Shown here: positions 7,205-15,820 of the stretch, one piece after another
Numbering within the stretch: the first letter of the stretch is position 1
How the letters are laid out: each line of letters begins with the position of its first letter
Assembly: GCA_036826475.1 (NCBI GenBank)
Contig: DAISWG010000019.1
Location: 1-64,000, forward strand
Direction of reading: 5' to 3'
Length of the DNA stretch: 64,000 nucleotides
From: Miltoncostaea sp036826475
Lineage (GTDB): Bacteria; Actinomycetota; Thermoleophilia; Miltoncostaeales; Miltoncostaeaceae
The notes under the pieces: generated by a model
The model's database searches: none
What the model saw: only the letters and a program-made list of their open reading frames with translations
What the model was told of the DNA's origin: nothing
Position numbers and translations under genes: made by a program

Positions 7205-10200
7205 GTGATCGAGCCGGGCGGCGGTTCTGCGGCGACGGGCGGCGCCCCGCGGGAGGCGCACGCCCAGACCGCCGCGCTCCATCGCGTGGCCACGGCCGTG
7301 GCCTCCGGCGCCGAGCCGGCCGAGGTGTTCCGGATCGTCGCCCGGGAGGTGGCGGCCCTCTTCGACGTGGAGGCCGGCGTCGTCTGGCGGTTCGACGACG
7401 ACGCGGCGGCGGCCGTGGGCTCCTGGGGCGGGGCGGGGACGCCCCGGGTGGGGATGCGGGTGCCGCTCGACGGACGCGGCCCCGTCGCGCGGGTCCACGA
7501 GGGCGGCGTCCCCGCGCGCGTCGACCTGGACGAGCTCTCCGACGTGGAGCGCGCCGACGTCCACAGCGTCCGCGGCCGCCTCCGGTGCGGCGTCGCGGCG
7601 CCGGTCCGCACCGCCGGGCGGCTGTGGGGCGCGGTGCTGGCGGCGTCGGTGGACTCCCCCGGCCTGCCGCGCGACGCGGAGGGACGCCTGGCCACCTTCG
7701 CCGAGCTGGTGGCGCTGGCGGTGGCGAACGCCGAGGACCGCCGCGCCATCGAGCGGCGCGTCGAGGAGCAGACGGCGCTGCGGCGGGTGGCGACGGCGAT
7801 CGCGGCCGGCACGCCCGCCGGCCGGATGCTCGCGCTCATCTGCGAGGAGGCCGCGCAGCTCACCGGCTGCCAGCTCGCGTCGGTGATCCGGACGGTCGAC
7901 GGGGCCACGGGCGAGGTGGTCGCGAGCTGGGCGGCGCCCGGGATGCCCGTCCCGGCCGACGGGCACGTCGTGCGGCTGGGCGAGCTGGCCTCCCCCACCG
8001 CCGACCGCGGGTCGCGGGCCATGCGGCTGCTCCCGCGCCCCGGCGGCGGCGACCTGCTGCGCGGCTTCCGCGCGGGGCTGGCCGCGCCGATCGCGGTCGA
8101 CGGCCGCCCGTGGGGCGACCTGGTGATCGTGAGCGCCGAGGCGGCGGTGGGCGCGGAGGCGGAGCGGGCGCTGCTCGACTTCGCCGACCTGGCGCGCCTG
8201 GCGATCAGCGACGCCGACCAGCGGCGGCGCATCGCCGAGTACGCCGCCGAGCAGGCGGCGCTGCGACGCGCCGCCACGCTGTCCGCGTCGGGCGCCGAGC
8301 CCGGGGAGGCCCTGACCCTGGTGTGCCAGGAGGCGGCGCAGTTGCTGGCGGTCGCGTCCGCCGCCATCGTCCGTCTCGGCGACGGACGCCACTCGGAGGT
8401 GGTCGCCTCGTGGCGCGAGGACGAACAGGCGGTCGACCCGGCCCGCGCGTGGGGGGCCGGCGGCGGCGACGTCGCGTCGTCGCCGATAGTGCTGGGCGGT
8501 GAGGTGTGGGGGGTGCTGGTGGCCGCGGACGACGGCCGGACGCCGATGCGCCCCGGCATGGGCGCCCGGCTCCGCAGCCTGGCCGAGCTGGCGGGCGTGG
8601 CGGTGGCGACGGCGGAGGCGCGGCGGNNNNNNNNNNCGCCGACGCGGGCCGAGGTGAGCGACGTGGCCAACGCGGTGTTTGACGGGGCGGATGCGGTGAT
8701 GCTCTCGGGGGAGACGGCGGTGGGGAAGCACCCGGCGCTGGTGGTGGAGACGATGCGGCGGATCGTGGCGACGGCGGAGGCGCGGCGGCGCTCGCTGGAG
8801 GACGCGGCCGCGGCGATCGCGGCGGGGGGCCTGGACATGGCGGCGACGCTCGACGCGATCACCACCGCCGCGCAGCGGGCCCTCGGCGCCGACCGCGCCA
8901 CCGTGATCGCCCTGCCCGACGGTCCGGGCGATCCGCTGCTGCACACCACGGAGGAGGACCCGGCCCTGCGGGGCGTGCTCCGGTCGCCGTCGACCGGCCC
9001 CGACGCCCGCGAGCTGCTCGACGCCATCCTGGCGGCCCCCGAGCGCGTGGTGGTGCGCGAGCACCTGACGGGCGCGCCGGGGGCGCGGCCGGGGCGCATC
9101 CCGGGCCTCGGCGCGTTCATCGCCGCGCGCCTCGAGCACCCGTCCGTGGGCGAGGGCGTGCTCGGCGCCCTGGTCATCGGCTTCCGCAGCAGCCGCCGGT
9201 TCACGGCGCGGGAGCGGGCCGCGGTGCGCAGCCTGATGAGCATCGCCGACCTGGCGCTCGCGAACGCGCGGCTGCACGCCCGCACCCTGGTGACCCTGGC
9301 CGACGCCGAGCAGCGCGCCGCGAGCGACCCGCTGACGGGGCTGGCCAACCATCGCGCCTTCCACGAGCGGCTGCGCGACGAGGTGGAGCGCGCCCGCCGG
9401 CACCGGCGGCCGCTCGCGCTCGCCCTGATCGACCTGGACCACTTCAAGGACGTGAACGACCGCCACGGCCACCAGGCCGGCGACGAGGTGCTGCGCGAGA
9501 CGGCCGCGCGGCTGCGCAGGCGCTCGCGGCCGGAGGACCTGGTGGCCCGCATCGGCGGCGAGGAGTTCGCGTGGCTGCTGCCGGAGAGCGACGCGCTCGA
9601 CGCCTGGAAGGCCGCCGAGCGCGCCCGCGACGCCGTGGCGGGCGTGCCCTTCGCGGGGGGCATCTCCTGCACCGTCTCCATCGGCATCGCCGAGCTGTCG
9701 CAGGCGGCGGATGCGGGCGACCTGGTCCGCCTGGCGGACGGGGCCCTGTACTGGGCGAAGGGCAACGGCCGCAACGTGTCGTTCTGCTACTCCCCGGAGG
9801 TCGTCGAGGTGCTGTCGGCCGAGGAGCGCGCCCACAGCCTGGAGCGCTCGCAGGCCCTGAACGCCATCCGCGCGCTCGCGCGCGCCGTGGACGCCCGCGA
9901 CCCGTCCACCCGCCGCCACTCGGAGCGGGTCGCCGACCTCGCGGTCCGGATCGCCGCGCAGATGGGCTGGACGGCCGACCGCCAGGCGCTGCTCCGCGAG
10001 GCGGGACTGGTGCACGACGTGGGCAAGATCGGCGTGTCCGACGCCGTGCTGTTCAAGGCGTCGCGGCTCACGGACGCGGAGATGGCCCACGTCCGGGAGC
10101 ACTCGACCCTCGGCGCGCAGATCGTGGCCGACGTGCTCACGCCCGACCAGGTGGGGTGGATCAGGTCCCTGCACGAACGGGCCGACGGGCGCGGATACCC

Positions 10201-10435
10201 GGAGGGGATCCGCGGCGACCGGATCCCCGACGGGGCGCGCGTCCTGGCCGTGGCCGACGCGTGGGACGCGATGACGAGCGCCCGCTCCTACACCGCGCCC
10301 CTGTCCCCGGAGCAGGCCGCCGAGGAGTGCCGGCGCGGGGCCGGCAGGCAGTTCGACGCCGAGGTGGTCGCCGCGCTCGAGCGGGTGCGGGCGGCGGGCG
10401 ACCTCGGGGACGGGGGTCCCTCGCCCCTGCCGTAG
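7205..10435 (+). CDS. Multi-GAF, GGDEF and HD-GYP cyclic-di-GMP protein (assembly-damaged)
   Basis: Domains in order: three GAF-like repeats (about 20-470), a damaged stretch (475-528, see the gap feature), a fourth GAF (530-690), GGDEF (705-860) and HD-GYP (890-1060). The cyclase site is RIGGEEF near residue 782, with an RPED that matches the RxxD inhibitory site upstream. The phosphodiesterase has HDVGKIG near 937 and HERADGRGYPEG. Both halves look catalytically competent, so the protein may make and break c-di-GMP under control of the GAF sensors. It has no membrane segment. Removing the 162-nt artefact (54 codons, in frame) gives a natural 1022-residue protein. GTG start, no clear ribosome binding site. 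Confidence 0.85.
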   Translation: MIEPGGGSAATGGAPREAHAQTAALHRVATAVASGAEPAEVFRIVAREVAALFDVEAGVVWRFDDDAAAAVGSWGGAGTPRVGMRVPLDGRGPVARVHEGGVPARVDLDELSDVERADVHSVRGRLRCGVAAPVRTAGRLWGAVLAASVDSPGLPRDAEGRLATFAELVALAVANAEDRRAIERRVEEQTALRRVATAIAAGTPAGRMLALICEEAAQLTGCQLASVIRTVDGATGEVVASWAAPGMPVPADGHVVRLGELASPTADRGSRAMRLLPRPGGGDLLRGFRAGLAAPIAVDGRPWGDLVIVSAEAAVGAEAERALLDFADLARLAISDADQRRRIAEYAAEQAALRRAATLSASGAEPGEALTLVCQEAAQLLAVASAAIVRLGDGRHSEVVASWREDEQAVDPARAWGAGGGDVASSPIVLGGEVWGVLVAADDGRTPMRPGMGARLRSLAELAGVAVATAEARRXXXXPTRAEVSDVANAVFDGADAVMLSGETAVGKHPALVVETMRRIVATAEARRRSLEDAAAAIAAGGLDMAATLDAITTAAQRALGADRATVIALPDGPGDPLLHTTEEDPALRGVLRSPSTGPDARELLDAILAAPERVVVREHLTGAPGARPGRIPGLGAFIAARLEHPSVGEGVLGALVIGFRSSRRFTARERAAVRSLMSIADLALANARLHARTLVTLADAEQRAASDPLTGLANHRAFHERLRDEVERARRHRRPLALALIDLDHFKDVNDRHGHQAGDEVLRETAARLRRRSRPEDLVARIGGEEFAWLLPESDALDAWKAAERARDAVAGVPFAGGISCTVSIGIAELSQAADAGDLVRLADGALYWAKGNGRNVSFCYSPEVVEVLSAEERAHSLERSQALNAIRALARAVDARDPSTRRHSERVADLAVRIAAQMGWTADRQALLREAGLVHDVGKIGVSDAVLFKASRLTDAEMAHVREHSTLGAQIVADVLTPDQVGWIRSLHERADGRGYPEGIRGDRIPDGARVLAVADAWDAMTSARSYTAPLSPEQAAEECRRGAGRQFDAEVVAALERVRAAGDLGDGGPSPLP
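8627..8788 (+). other. Assembly gap plus misplaced pyruvate kinase fragment
   Basis: Ten Ns at 8627-8636 are followed by about 128 nt that encode a textbook pyruvate kinase segment: PTRAEVSDVANAV, then DGADAVMLSGETAVGKHP. The 24-mer gtggcgacggcggaggcgcggcgg occurs just before the Ns (8603-8626) and again where the pyruvate kinase text ends (8765-8788). A contig end from the pyruvate kinase gene was evidently joined through this shared word. The frame is kept by chance (162 nt). Do not annotate a fusion here. Confidence 0.93.
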
Positions 10436-10498
10436 GCCCGCCGGCCGCCGCCGCCCGGGGTGGACAGGGAGCGGCGCGCCGACGTAGAACCGGCGTCC

Positions 10499-12487
10499 GT
10501 GAACCTGGAGTTCCCGCCCGACGGCGCCGAGTGGACGTTCTTCATCTGCGCCTGCGTGATCCTGCTCGGGCCCTACGTCGCGGGGAAGCTGCGGCTGCCC
10601 GGGATGGTCGGCATCGTGATCCTGGGGATGATGATCGGGCCGAACGTGCTCGACTGGGTCCCACGCGTCGGCATCGTGGAGGGGATCGGGCAGCTCGGCC
10701 TGCTGACCCTGATGTTCCTCGCCGGCCTGGAGCTGGACCTGGAGGAGTTCGCCCGGCGGCGCGCCGAGTCGGTCCGCTTCGGGCTGATCACCTTCTCGAT
10801 CCCGCTGGTCCTGGGGCTCGTGGTGGGGATGGCGGGCTTCGACTACGCGTTCGCGGCCGCCCTGCTCTACGGGTCGCTGTGGGCGTCCCACACCCTGGTG
10901 GCCTACCCCATCGTCCGCAACGAGGGCCTCGCCGGGCACCCCGCCGTGGGCATGGCGGTGTCGGGCACGGTGATCACCGACACGCTGGCGCTGTTCGTGC
11001 TGGCGGTGGTCGTGGGGGCCGAGACCGGCGACGGCTCGACCGGCGTGGTGGTGGGCGGGCTGATGCTCGGGCTGGCCGTGCTGGCCGCGGTGGCGTTCGT
11101 GGTGCTCCCCTGGCTGATGCGGCGGTTCTTCGCCGGCGCGGGGCGCGACCGGTCGCTCCGGTTCATCGGCGTGATCGCCGCGTTCACCGGGGTCGCCGTG
11201 GTCGCCGACCTGGGCGGCCTGGAGGGGATCGTCGGCGCGTTCTTCGCCGGGCTGGCGGTGAACCGGCTCATCCCGAACCGCAGCCCCCTGATGGAACGGC
11301 TCGAGTTCTTCGGATCGTCGCTGCTCGTCCCGTTCTTCCTGATCTCGACGGGGATGCTCATCGACCCGGCCAAGTTCACGGAGGCCCGCACCCTGGCGCT
11401 CGGCGCCGCATCACTGGTCGTGGTGGTGGTCGGCAAGTCGGCGGCCGCATGGATCGCCGGGCGCCTGGGCCACCAGACCCGTGCCGAGGTCGGCCTGGTG
11501 TTCTCACTGACGGTCGCGCAGGCCGCCGCCACCCTGGCCGCCGTGATCGTGGGCCTGGAGGCCGGGATCTTCGACCAGACGCTCGTCAACGCCGCGCTGG
11601 TGGTGGTGCTGGCGTCGCTCATCATCGCCCCGCTGGGCGCCGCCCACTACGCGAAGGACGTGCGGCCGCCCGCCACCGAGGGCGGCCGCCGCCTGGGCGA
11701 GACGATCCTCGTGCCGATCGCGAACGACGCCATCCAGCCGCGCGGCACGCTCGCCGCCCTGATCGCCCGGGCGGACAAGGGGGTGGTGGTGCCGGTGGCG
11801 ATGGTCCCCGAGCCGGGGGAGCCGGCGGCGCGCGCGCTCGGGCAGGAGCGGCTGGAGCGCATCACCGGGATCGTGGAGCACCTGGGCGTCGAGACCGAGC
11901 CACGCATCCGCGTGTGCGAGTCGGTCGCCGCGGGCGCGCTGCGCTCGGCGATGGAGCACGACGCGACCTGCGTGATGGTGTCGTGGACCGGCCTCGCCCG
12001 GGCGCGCTCGGCGTTCTTCGGCGGCGCCAGCGAGGGCCTGTTGGCCGAGACGAAGGTCCCCACCCTGGTGGTGTCCGGCGGCGCCGAGGCGCCCGCCCGC
12101 GTGGTGCTGGCGCTCTCGCGCGAGGACGTGCTGCCGATCGGCCACACGGAGACCCTCCTGGCCGTCCGGGCGGCGCGCCTGATCGCGTCCGGTCTGGGCG
12201 TGGAGCCGCGCGTCTTCTCCCCCGACCCCGAGGTCGCGCGCCCGCTGCTGGTCGGCATCGAGCGCGCGCCGGTCGACGGGTTCGCCGGCACCCGGGAGGA
12301 CGCGTTGGCATCGACGGGGCCGGCCGACGTGGTGGTGATCCCCGGCCGGATGTCGCGGACGATGCTCGAGGGCGACGCCGGCCGCCTCGTGGCCCGCGCC
12401 GACGCGCCGACCGTCGTGCTGGCCGTGCTCCCCGTGGAGGGCGGGCGCCGACTGCCGAGCTCCGGGGTCCTCGCCGCGCGGACCTAA
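10499..12487 (+). CDS. Kef-type monovalent cation/proton antiporter with C-terminal USP-like region
   Basis: The N-terminal 390 or so residues form a 12-13 helix CPA2 Na+/H+ exchanger domain (GIVILGMMIGPNVL; LMFLAGLELDLEEF; GLEGIVGAFFAGLAVNRL). The cytosolic C-terminal 270 residues resemble two universal-stress-protein-like domains (ETILVPIAND; VVLALSRED) that may gate the transporter. It should exchange K+ or Na+ for H+ at the inner membrane. The GTG at 10499 is used here; an in-frame GTG at 10460 would add 13 residues. It starts 63 nt after the c-di-GMP gene. Confidence 0.85.
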   Translation: MNLEFPPDGAEWTFFICACVILLGPYVAGKLRLPGMVGIVILGMMIGPNVLDWVPRVGIVEGIGQLGLLTLMFLAGLELDLEEFARRRAESVRFGLITFSIPLVLGLVVGMAGFDYAFAAALLYGSLWASHTLVAYPIVRNEGLAGHPAVGMAVSGTVITDTLALFVLAVVVGAETGDGSTGVVVGGLMLGLAVLAAVAFVVLPWLMRRFFAGAGRDRSLRFIGVIAAFTGVAVVADLGGLEGIVGAFFAGLAVNRLIPNRSPLMERLEFFGSSLLVPFFLISTGMLIDPAKFTEARTLALGAASLVVVVVGKSAAAWIAGRLGHQTRAEVGLVFSLTVAQAAATLAAVIVGLEAGIFDQTLVNAALVVVLASLIIAPLGAAHYAKDVRPPATEGGRRLGETILVPIANDAIQPRGTLAALIARADKGVVVPVAMVPEPGEPAARALGQERLERITGIVEHLGVETEPRIRVCESVAAGALRSAMEHDATCVMVSWTGLARARSAFFGGASEGLLAETKVPTLVVSGGAEAPARVVLALSREDVLPIGHTETLLAVRAARLIASGLGVEPRVFSPDPEVARPLLVGIERAPVDGFAGTREDALASTGPADVVVIPGRMSRTMLEGDAGRLVARADAPTVVLAVLPVEGGRRLPSSGVLAART

Positions 12488-12490
12488 TCT
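12485..12490 (+). promoter_or_regulatory. Putative -10 box, leaderless YdeI-family gene
   Basis: TAATCT followed by 6 nt (cccggg) and the ATG at 12497. It overlaps the antiporter stop codon. No ribosome binding site precedes the ATG. Confidence 0.4.
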
Positions 12491-12496
12491 CCCGGG

Positions 12497-13072
12497 ATGG
12501 GCCACGACGACGCGATCCACTTCCCCACCGTCGCCGACTGGCGCGCGTGGCTGGAGCGGCACCACGCCCACGCCGCGGAGGTGTGGGTGCTGACCCACAA
12601 GAAGCACACGGGGGTCCCGTCGGTCGTGTGGGCGGACGCCGTCGAGGAGGCGCTGCGCTTCGGGTGGATCGACGGGCTGGTGCGCCGGGTGGACGGCGAC
12701 CGATTCGTCCAGCGCTGGACGCCCCGGCGGCCCACCAGCCGCTGGTCCAAGATCAACGTCGCCACGGCCGAGCGCCTGATCGCCGAGGGGCGGATGACGC
12801 CCGCCGGCCTCGAGACCGTGCGGATCGCCAGGGAGCGCGGCGCCTGGGAGAAGGCCTACTCGGCGCTGAAGGCCCTGCGCCCCCAGCCCGCGCTGCGCGC
12901 CGCGCTGACGGCCGACCCGGCCGCGAAGGCCCGCTGGGAGCGGACGTCCACGACCTGGACGAACCGGATCGTCGAGTGGATCGGGGCCGCGGGCTCCGAG
13001 GAGGAGGCCGCCACGCGCATCGACGCCACCGTCGCGGCGCTGCGTGAGGGCCGGCGGCCCGACATGGGCTGA
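12497..13072 (+). CDS. YdeI/OmpD-associated family protein
   Basis: A 191-aa cytosolic protein with the family signature: an N-terminal DWRAWLERHH segment, the VVWADAVEEALRFGWIDG core, FVQRWTPRRPTSRWSKIN, and a C-terminal domain containing TWTNRIVEWI. This family has been named for bacteriocin tolerance in some annotations, but its biochemical role is not established. It appears to be a single-gene transcript starting at its own box. Confidence 0.88.
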   Translation: MGHDDAIHFPTVADWRAWLERHHAHAAEVWVLTHKKHTGVPSVVWADAVEEALRFGWIDGLVRRVDGDRFVQRWTPRRPTSRWSKINVATAERLIAEGRMTPAGLETVRIARERGAWEKAYSALKALRPQPALRAALTADPAAKARWERTSTTWTNRIVEWIGAAGSEEEAATRIDATVAALREGRRPDMG

Positions 13073-13091
13073 GCCGGGCCCTCGACGCCGG

Positions 13092-13364
13092 TCAGTGCGG
13101 GGGGAACCCCCCGCGCATCGGCGCGGTCATCGGCGGCATCATCCCGCCACCGGGCGGGCCGCCGCGGCCCGGCGGGGCCGGGATCGGCGTCATGCCACCC
13201 GGTCCGCTCCGGTCGAGCGTGATGGGCGTCGTGAGGGGCGCGGAGAAGATGCGGGGGGCGTCCTCGCCGCACTCCGGGCAGGGGGCGTCCGACGGCGCGG
13301 TCCCGAGCGGGAGTGTCAGCTCGAACACGCCGTCGCGCTCGCAGCGGTAGTCATAGGCGGCCAT
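13092..13364 (-). CDS. FmdB-type zinc ribbon protein
   Basis: A 90-aa protein starting YDYRCERDG, with a second knuckle CPECGEDAP and the usual small-residue-rich tail (Gly, Pro, Met). This is the putative regulatory FmdB family. The first knuckle has only one Cys (C-E-R-D rather than C-x-x-C), a variant often seen in actinobacteria, so zinc binding may be incomplete or use another ligand. It is convergent with the YdeI-family gene. Confidence 0.85.
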   Translation of the reverse strand: MAAYDYRCERDGVFELTLPLGTAPSDAPCPECGEDAPRIFSAPLTTPITLDRSGPGGMTPIPAPPGRGGPPGGGMMPPMTAPMRGGFPPH

Positions 13365-13372
13365 GGGTCGAC

Positions 13373-13378
13373 ACCCTA
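13373..13378 (-). promoter_or_regulatory. Putative -10 box, leaderless FmdB-type gene
   Basis: On the minus strand TAGGGT lies 8 nt before the ATG at 13364. It overlaps the stop codon of the FAD monooxygenase gene upstream. Confidence 0.4.
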
Positions 13379-14401
13379 GCGGACGGGTGGCCAGCGCTCC
13401 TCGGGCGGGCGGTCGACGTTGGGCACGCTCATCCGCCCGGCCGCCGGGGCGGCGGCCTCGTAGGGGCGGATCACCGGGGCCCGCCACGTCTCGTAGAGGG
13501 CGCATGCGGCGTCCGGGTCGGCGGGGTTCGCGGCGATCGCGCGCGCCAGCGCGTGGGCGTCGCCCAGCCCCAGGCCGGCGCCGACCCCGGTCTCCGGACC
13601 GAAGAAGTGCGCGGCGTCGCCGATCAGCACCACCCCCGGGGCCCACCAGCGGGCCGCCCGCAGCACGGCGGGCTCCTGGTACAGCAGCTGGTCGGTGGAG
13701 GTGACGCCCTCCAGTGCCTCGGCGGCCTCCGGCATGAGGGCCGCGAACGACGCGCGGAACGCGTCCACCCCGGGCGCCATCGCCGCCTCGCGCCCCACGC
13801 GGTCGATGGTGCGCCACCCGGCGGACCCCTCGGGCCACCCCATGAGGCCCATCTGGCCCCCGTCGGAGAGGTACCGCATGGCGAAGGAGCGATCGGCCAT
13901 CACGACCGGGCTCATCCACGTGAGCGTCGCGTCGGCCAGCGCCTGGACCTCCGCCTCCAACCCGGCCATCGCCCGCACGGGCGAGCGCACGCCGTCGCAG
14001 GCGACCACCAGGTCGGCGGGGATGTCCTCCCGCCCCGACGGTCCGTCCGCGACCACGCCGGTCACCCGGCCGTCCCCATCGCGCAGCAGGCCGGTCACCG
14101 AGCGCTCGTGCTCCACGGGGACGCCCTCCCCGATCGCGGCGAGCAGCTTCCCCACCTCGATGCAGACGGCGACGGGCACGCCGTCGGAGCCGGGGGCGAC
14201 GTCGCGGCCTCCGGCGCGCACCGCGCCGAGCAGTCCCAGCTCCTCCAGCGTCGGGAACCCCTGGAAGCCGAGCAGGAACGGCCGCTTCTGATAGACGCCC
14301 GCCGGCATCCGCTCCAGCACCAGCGGCTCCTCACCGGAGGCGCGCAGCAGCCGCGCCAGCGTGAGCCCCACCATCCCGCCCCCGGCGATCACGGTCCGCA
14401 T
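13376..14401 (-). CDS. FAD-dependent monooxygenase
   Basis: A 341-aa flavoprotein of the PHBH-like aromatic/polyketide hydroxylase family. The Rossmann motif IAGGGMVGLTLARLL is at the N-terminus, a VVACDGVRSPVR (DG) motif at about 145, and VLIGDAAHFFGPETGVGAGLGL (GD motif binding FAD ribityl) at about 265. It hydroxylates an unknown small molecule using NAD(P)H and O2. Transcription is divergent from the HipA-like gene; both starts have a TANNNT box 6-7 nt upstream. Confidence 0.88.
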   Translation of the reverse strand: MRTVIAGGGMVGLTLARLLRASGEEPLVLERMPAGVYQKRPFLLGFQGFPTLEELGLLGAVRAGGRDVAPGSDGVPVAVCIEVGKLLAAIGEGVPVEHERSVTGLLRDGDGRVTGVVADGPSGREDIPADLVVACDGVRSPVRAMAGLEAEVQALADATLTWMSPVVMADRSFAMRYLSDGGQMGLMGWPEGSAGWRTIDRVGREAAMAPGVDAFRASFAALMPEAAEALEGVTSTDQLLYQEPAVLRAARWWAPGVVLIGDAAHFFGPETGVGAGLGLGDAHALARAIAANPADPDAACALYETWRAPVIRPYEAAAPAAGRMSVPNVDRPPEERWPPVR

Positions 14402-14408
14402 GGCGCCG

Positions 14409-14426
14409 AGGGTACCCCGATAGGGT
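14409..14426. promoter_or_regulatory. Back-to-back leaderless promoters
   Basis: TACCCT on the minus strand (14409-14414) lies 7 nt before the ATG at 14401, and TAGGGT on the plus strand (14421-14426) lies 6 nt before the ATG at 14433. The whole divergent gap is 31 nt, so the two promoters must overlap. Confidence 0.5.
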
Positions 14427-14432
14427 CAGCGC

Positions 14433-15230
14433 ATGACCGTCGCCACCGCGTCCGGGCCCGCGACGGTCCGCGCCACCCGGTACGTGTCGCCGTTCCGCGA
14501 GGGCGGGTCGCTGCCGGGGCTGGTGGAGGCCGACGACGACGGCCTCTACGTCCTGAAGTTCCGCGGGGCCGGCCAGGGGCCGCGGGCGCTGGTGGCCGAG
14601 CTGCTGGGCGGGGAGCTGGCGCGGGCCGCTCGGCTGCCGGTGCCGGTGATCGCGTTCGTCACGGTGGAGCCGGAGCTGGGCGCCGCCGAGCCGGACGCCG
14701 AGATCCGCGACCTGCTGAAGGCCAGCCCGGGCCTGAACCTGGGGCTCGACTTCCTGCCCGGCGCGCTGGCGTACGAGCCGGCGGCCGGCACGGCCGTCGA
14801 CCCGGGGACGGCCGCGGAGGTGGTGTGGCTCGACAGCCTGCTCCAGAACGTCGACCGCACCGCCAACAACCCGAACCTGCTGGTCTGGCACGGACGGGTG
14901 TGGCTCATCGACCACGGCGCGGCCCTCTACGCCCACCACGGCGACCCGCTGCTGCGCGACGCGTGGTCGCGCCCGTTCCCCCAGATCGGCGAGCACGTGC
15001 TGCTCCCCGGCGCCGGCCCCATCGGGCCGGCGGGGGCGCGGCTCGCCGCCCGGCTCGACGACGGCGTCATCGCGCGGGCCGTGGGCGCCGTGCCGGACCT
15101 GTGGCTGGAGGACGCGTCCGACGTCGCCGGACCCGACGCCCGGCGGGCGGCGTATGCGGAGCACCTGCGGCGGCGGCGCGACCGCCACGCCGAGCTGGCG
15201 GAGGAGGCCGAAGGTGCCCGCGGCGCGTAG
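14433..15230 (+). CDS. HipA-like kinase family protein
   Basis: A 265-aa protein of the HipA-like kinase family. Features are the Lys in LYVLKFRGAGQGPRALV, a conserved WLDSLLQNVDRTANNPNLLVW segment that holds the catalytic Asp-Asn pair, and the metal-binding WLIDHGAALY. Compared with HipA toxins it is short and lacks a HipB partner; instead it is coupled to a DUF3037 gene, a pairing seen widely in bacteria. Its kinase target is unknown. Leaderless start. Confidence 0.8.
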   Translation: MTVATASGPATVRATRYVSPFREGGSLPGLVEADDDGLYVLKFRGAGQGPRALVAELLGGELARAARLPVPVIAFVTVEPELGAAEPDAEIRDLLKASPGLNLGLDFLPGALAYEPAAGTAVDPGTAAEVVWLDSLLQNVDRTANNPNLLVWHGRVWLIDHGAALYAHHGDPLLRDAWSRPFPQIGEHVLLPGAGPIGPAGARLAARLDDGVIARAVGAVPDLWLEDASDVAGPDARRAAYAEHLRRRRDRHAELAEEAEGARGA

Positions 15231-15609
15231 CCCCTTCCAGTACGCGATCCTGCGCGCGGTGCCCGACGCCGAGCGCGGAGAGTGCCTCAACGTGGGCGTC
15301 GTGCTGTTCGCCCGCACCCGGGAGTACCTGGGGCTGACGACCGAGCTGGACCGCGACCGGCTGCGCGCGCTCGCCCCGGCGACCGACCCCGGGCCGATCG
15401 CCGCGCACCTGGAGGGGCTGGAGCGGATCGCGGCGGGCGACCCGGACGCCGGGCCCATCGCGCGGATGCCGGTGCACGCCCGGTTCCACTGGCTCGTCGC
15501 GCCCTCGAGCACGGTGGTGCGGCCGTCGGCGGTCCACACCGGCCTGTGCGACGACCCGGAGGCCACGCTGGCGCGCCTGCACGGGCGACTGGTGGCGCGG
15601 GTCCATTAG
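15214..15609 (+). CDS. DUF3037 family protein
   Basis: A 131-aa protein starting at a GTG that overlaps the end of the HipA-like gene by 17 nt, with a GGAGGAGG ribosome binding site inside that gene. DUF3037 signatures are FQYAILRAVPDAERGECLNVGVVLF near the N-terminus and FHWLVAPSSTVVRPS later. The close overlap implies a stoichiometric partner of the HipA-like protein, perhaps substrate or regulator. No catalytic residues are known. Confidence 0.85.
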   Translation: MPAARSPFQYAILRAVPDAERGECLNVGVVLFARTREYLGLTTELDRDRLRALAPATDPGPIAAHLEGLERIAAGDPDAGPIARMPVHARFHWLVAPSSTVVRPSAVHTGLCDDPEATLARLHGRLVARVH

Positions 15610-15612
15610 GCT
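15607..15612 (+). promoter_or_regulatory. Putative -10 box, leaderless zinc-ribbon gene
   Basis: TAGGCT, then 6 nt (ccgggc), then the ATG at 15619. It overlaps the DUF3037 stop codon TAG. Confidence 0.4.
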
Positions 15613-15618
15613 CCGGGC

Positions 15619-15801
15619 ATGAGCACCGAGGCGACCCCACAGGACCCGCCCGCCTGCGAGCGCTGCGGGACCCGCACCTACTCGACCAAGCGGAAGATGC
15701 GGATGCACCAGATCCACGGTGGCCAGGCGTATCCGCAGGACTCCGTCGTTCCGGTCTGGCGCTGCCCCTCCTGCGGCCGCGAGACGCCGCGCGAGGTCTG
15801 A
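15619..15801 (+). CDS. Small zinc-ribbon protein
   Basis: A 60-aa protein with two CxxC knuckles, CERCG and CPSCG, about 28 residues apart, joined by a basic stretch (STKRKMRMHQIHGG). It is likely to bind one zinc ion, and its size suggests nucleic acid or protein binding. I do not recognise a named family. It has its own leaderless start. Confidence 0.75.
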   Translation: MSTEATPQDPPACERCGTRTYSTKRKMRMHQIHGGQAYPQDSVVPVWRCPSCGRETPREV

Positions 15802-15820
15802 CCCTCCCGGAGCGGCCCTG

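Noticed and set aside
7205..10435. A natural fusion of pyruvate kinase with a GGDEF/HD-GYP protein
   Set aside because: Only about 43 codons of pyruvate kinase are present, bounded by Ns on one side and a 24-bp duplicate on the other; an assembly join explains it better.
14433..15609. HipBA toxin-antitoxin module
   Set aside because: There is no HipB-type DNA-binding partner; the second gene is DUF3037, and the kinase is shorter than HipA.
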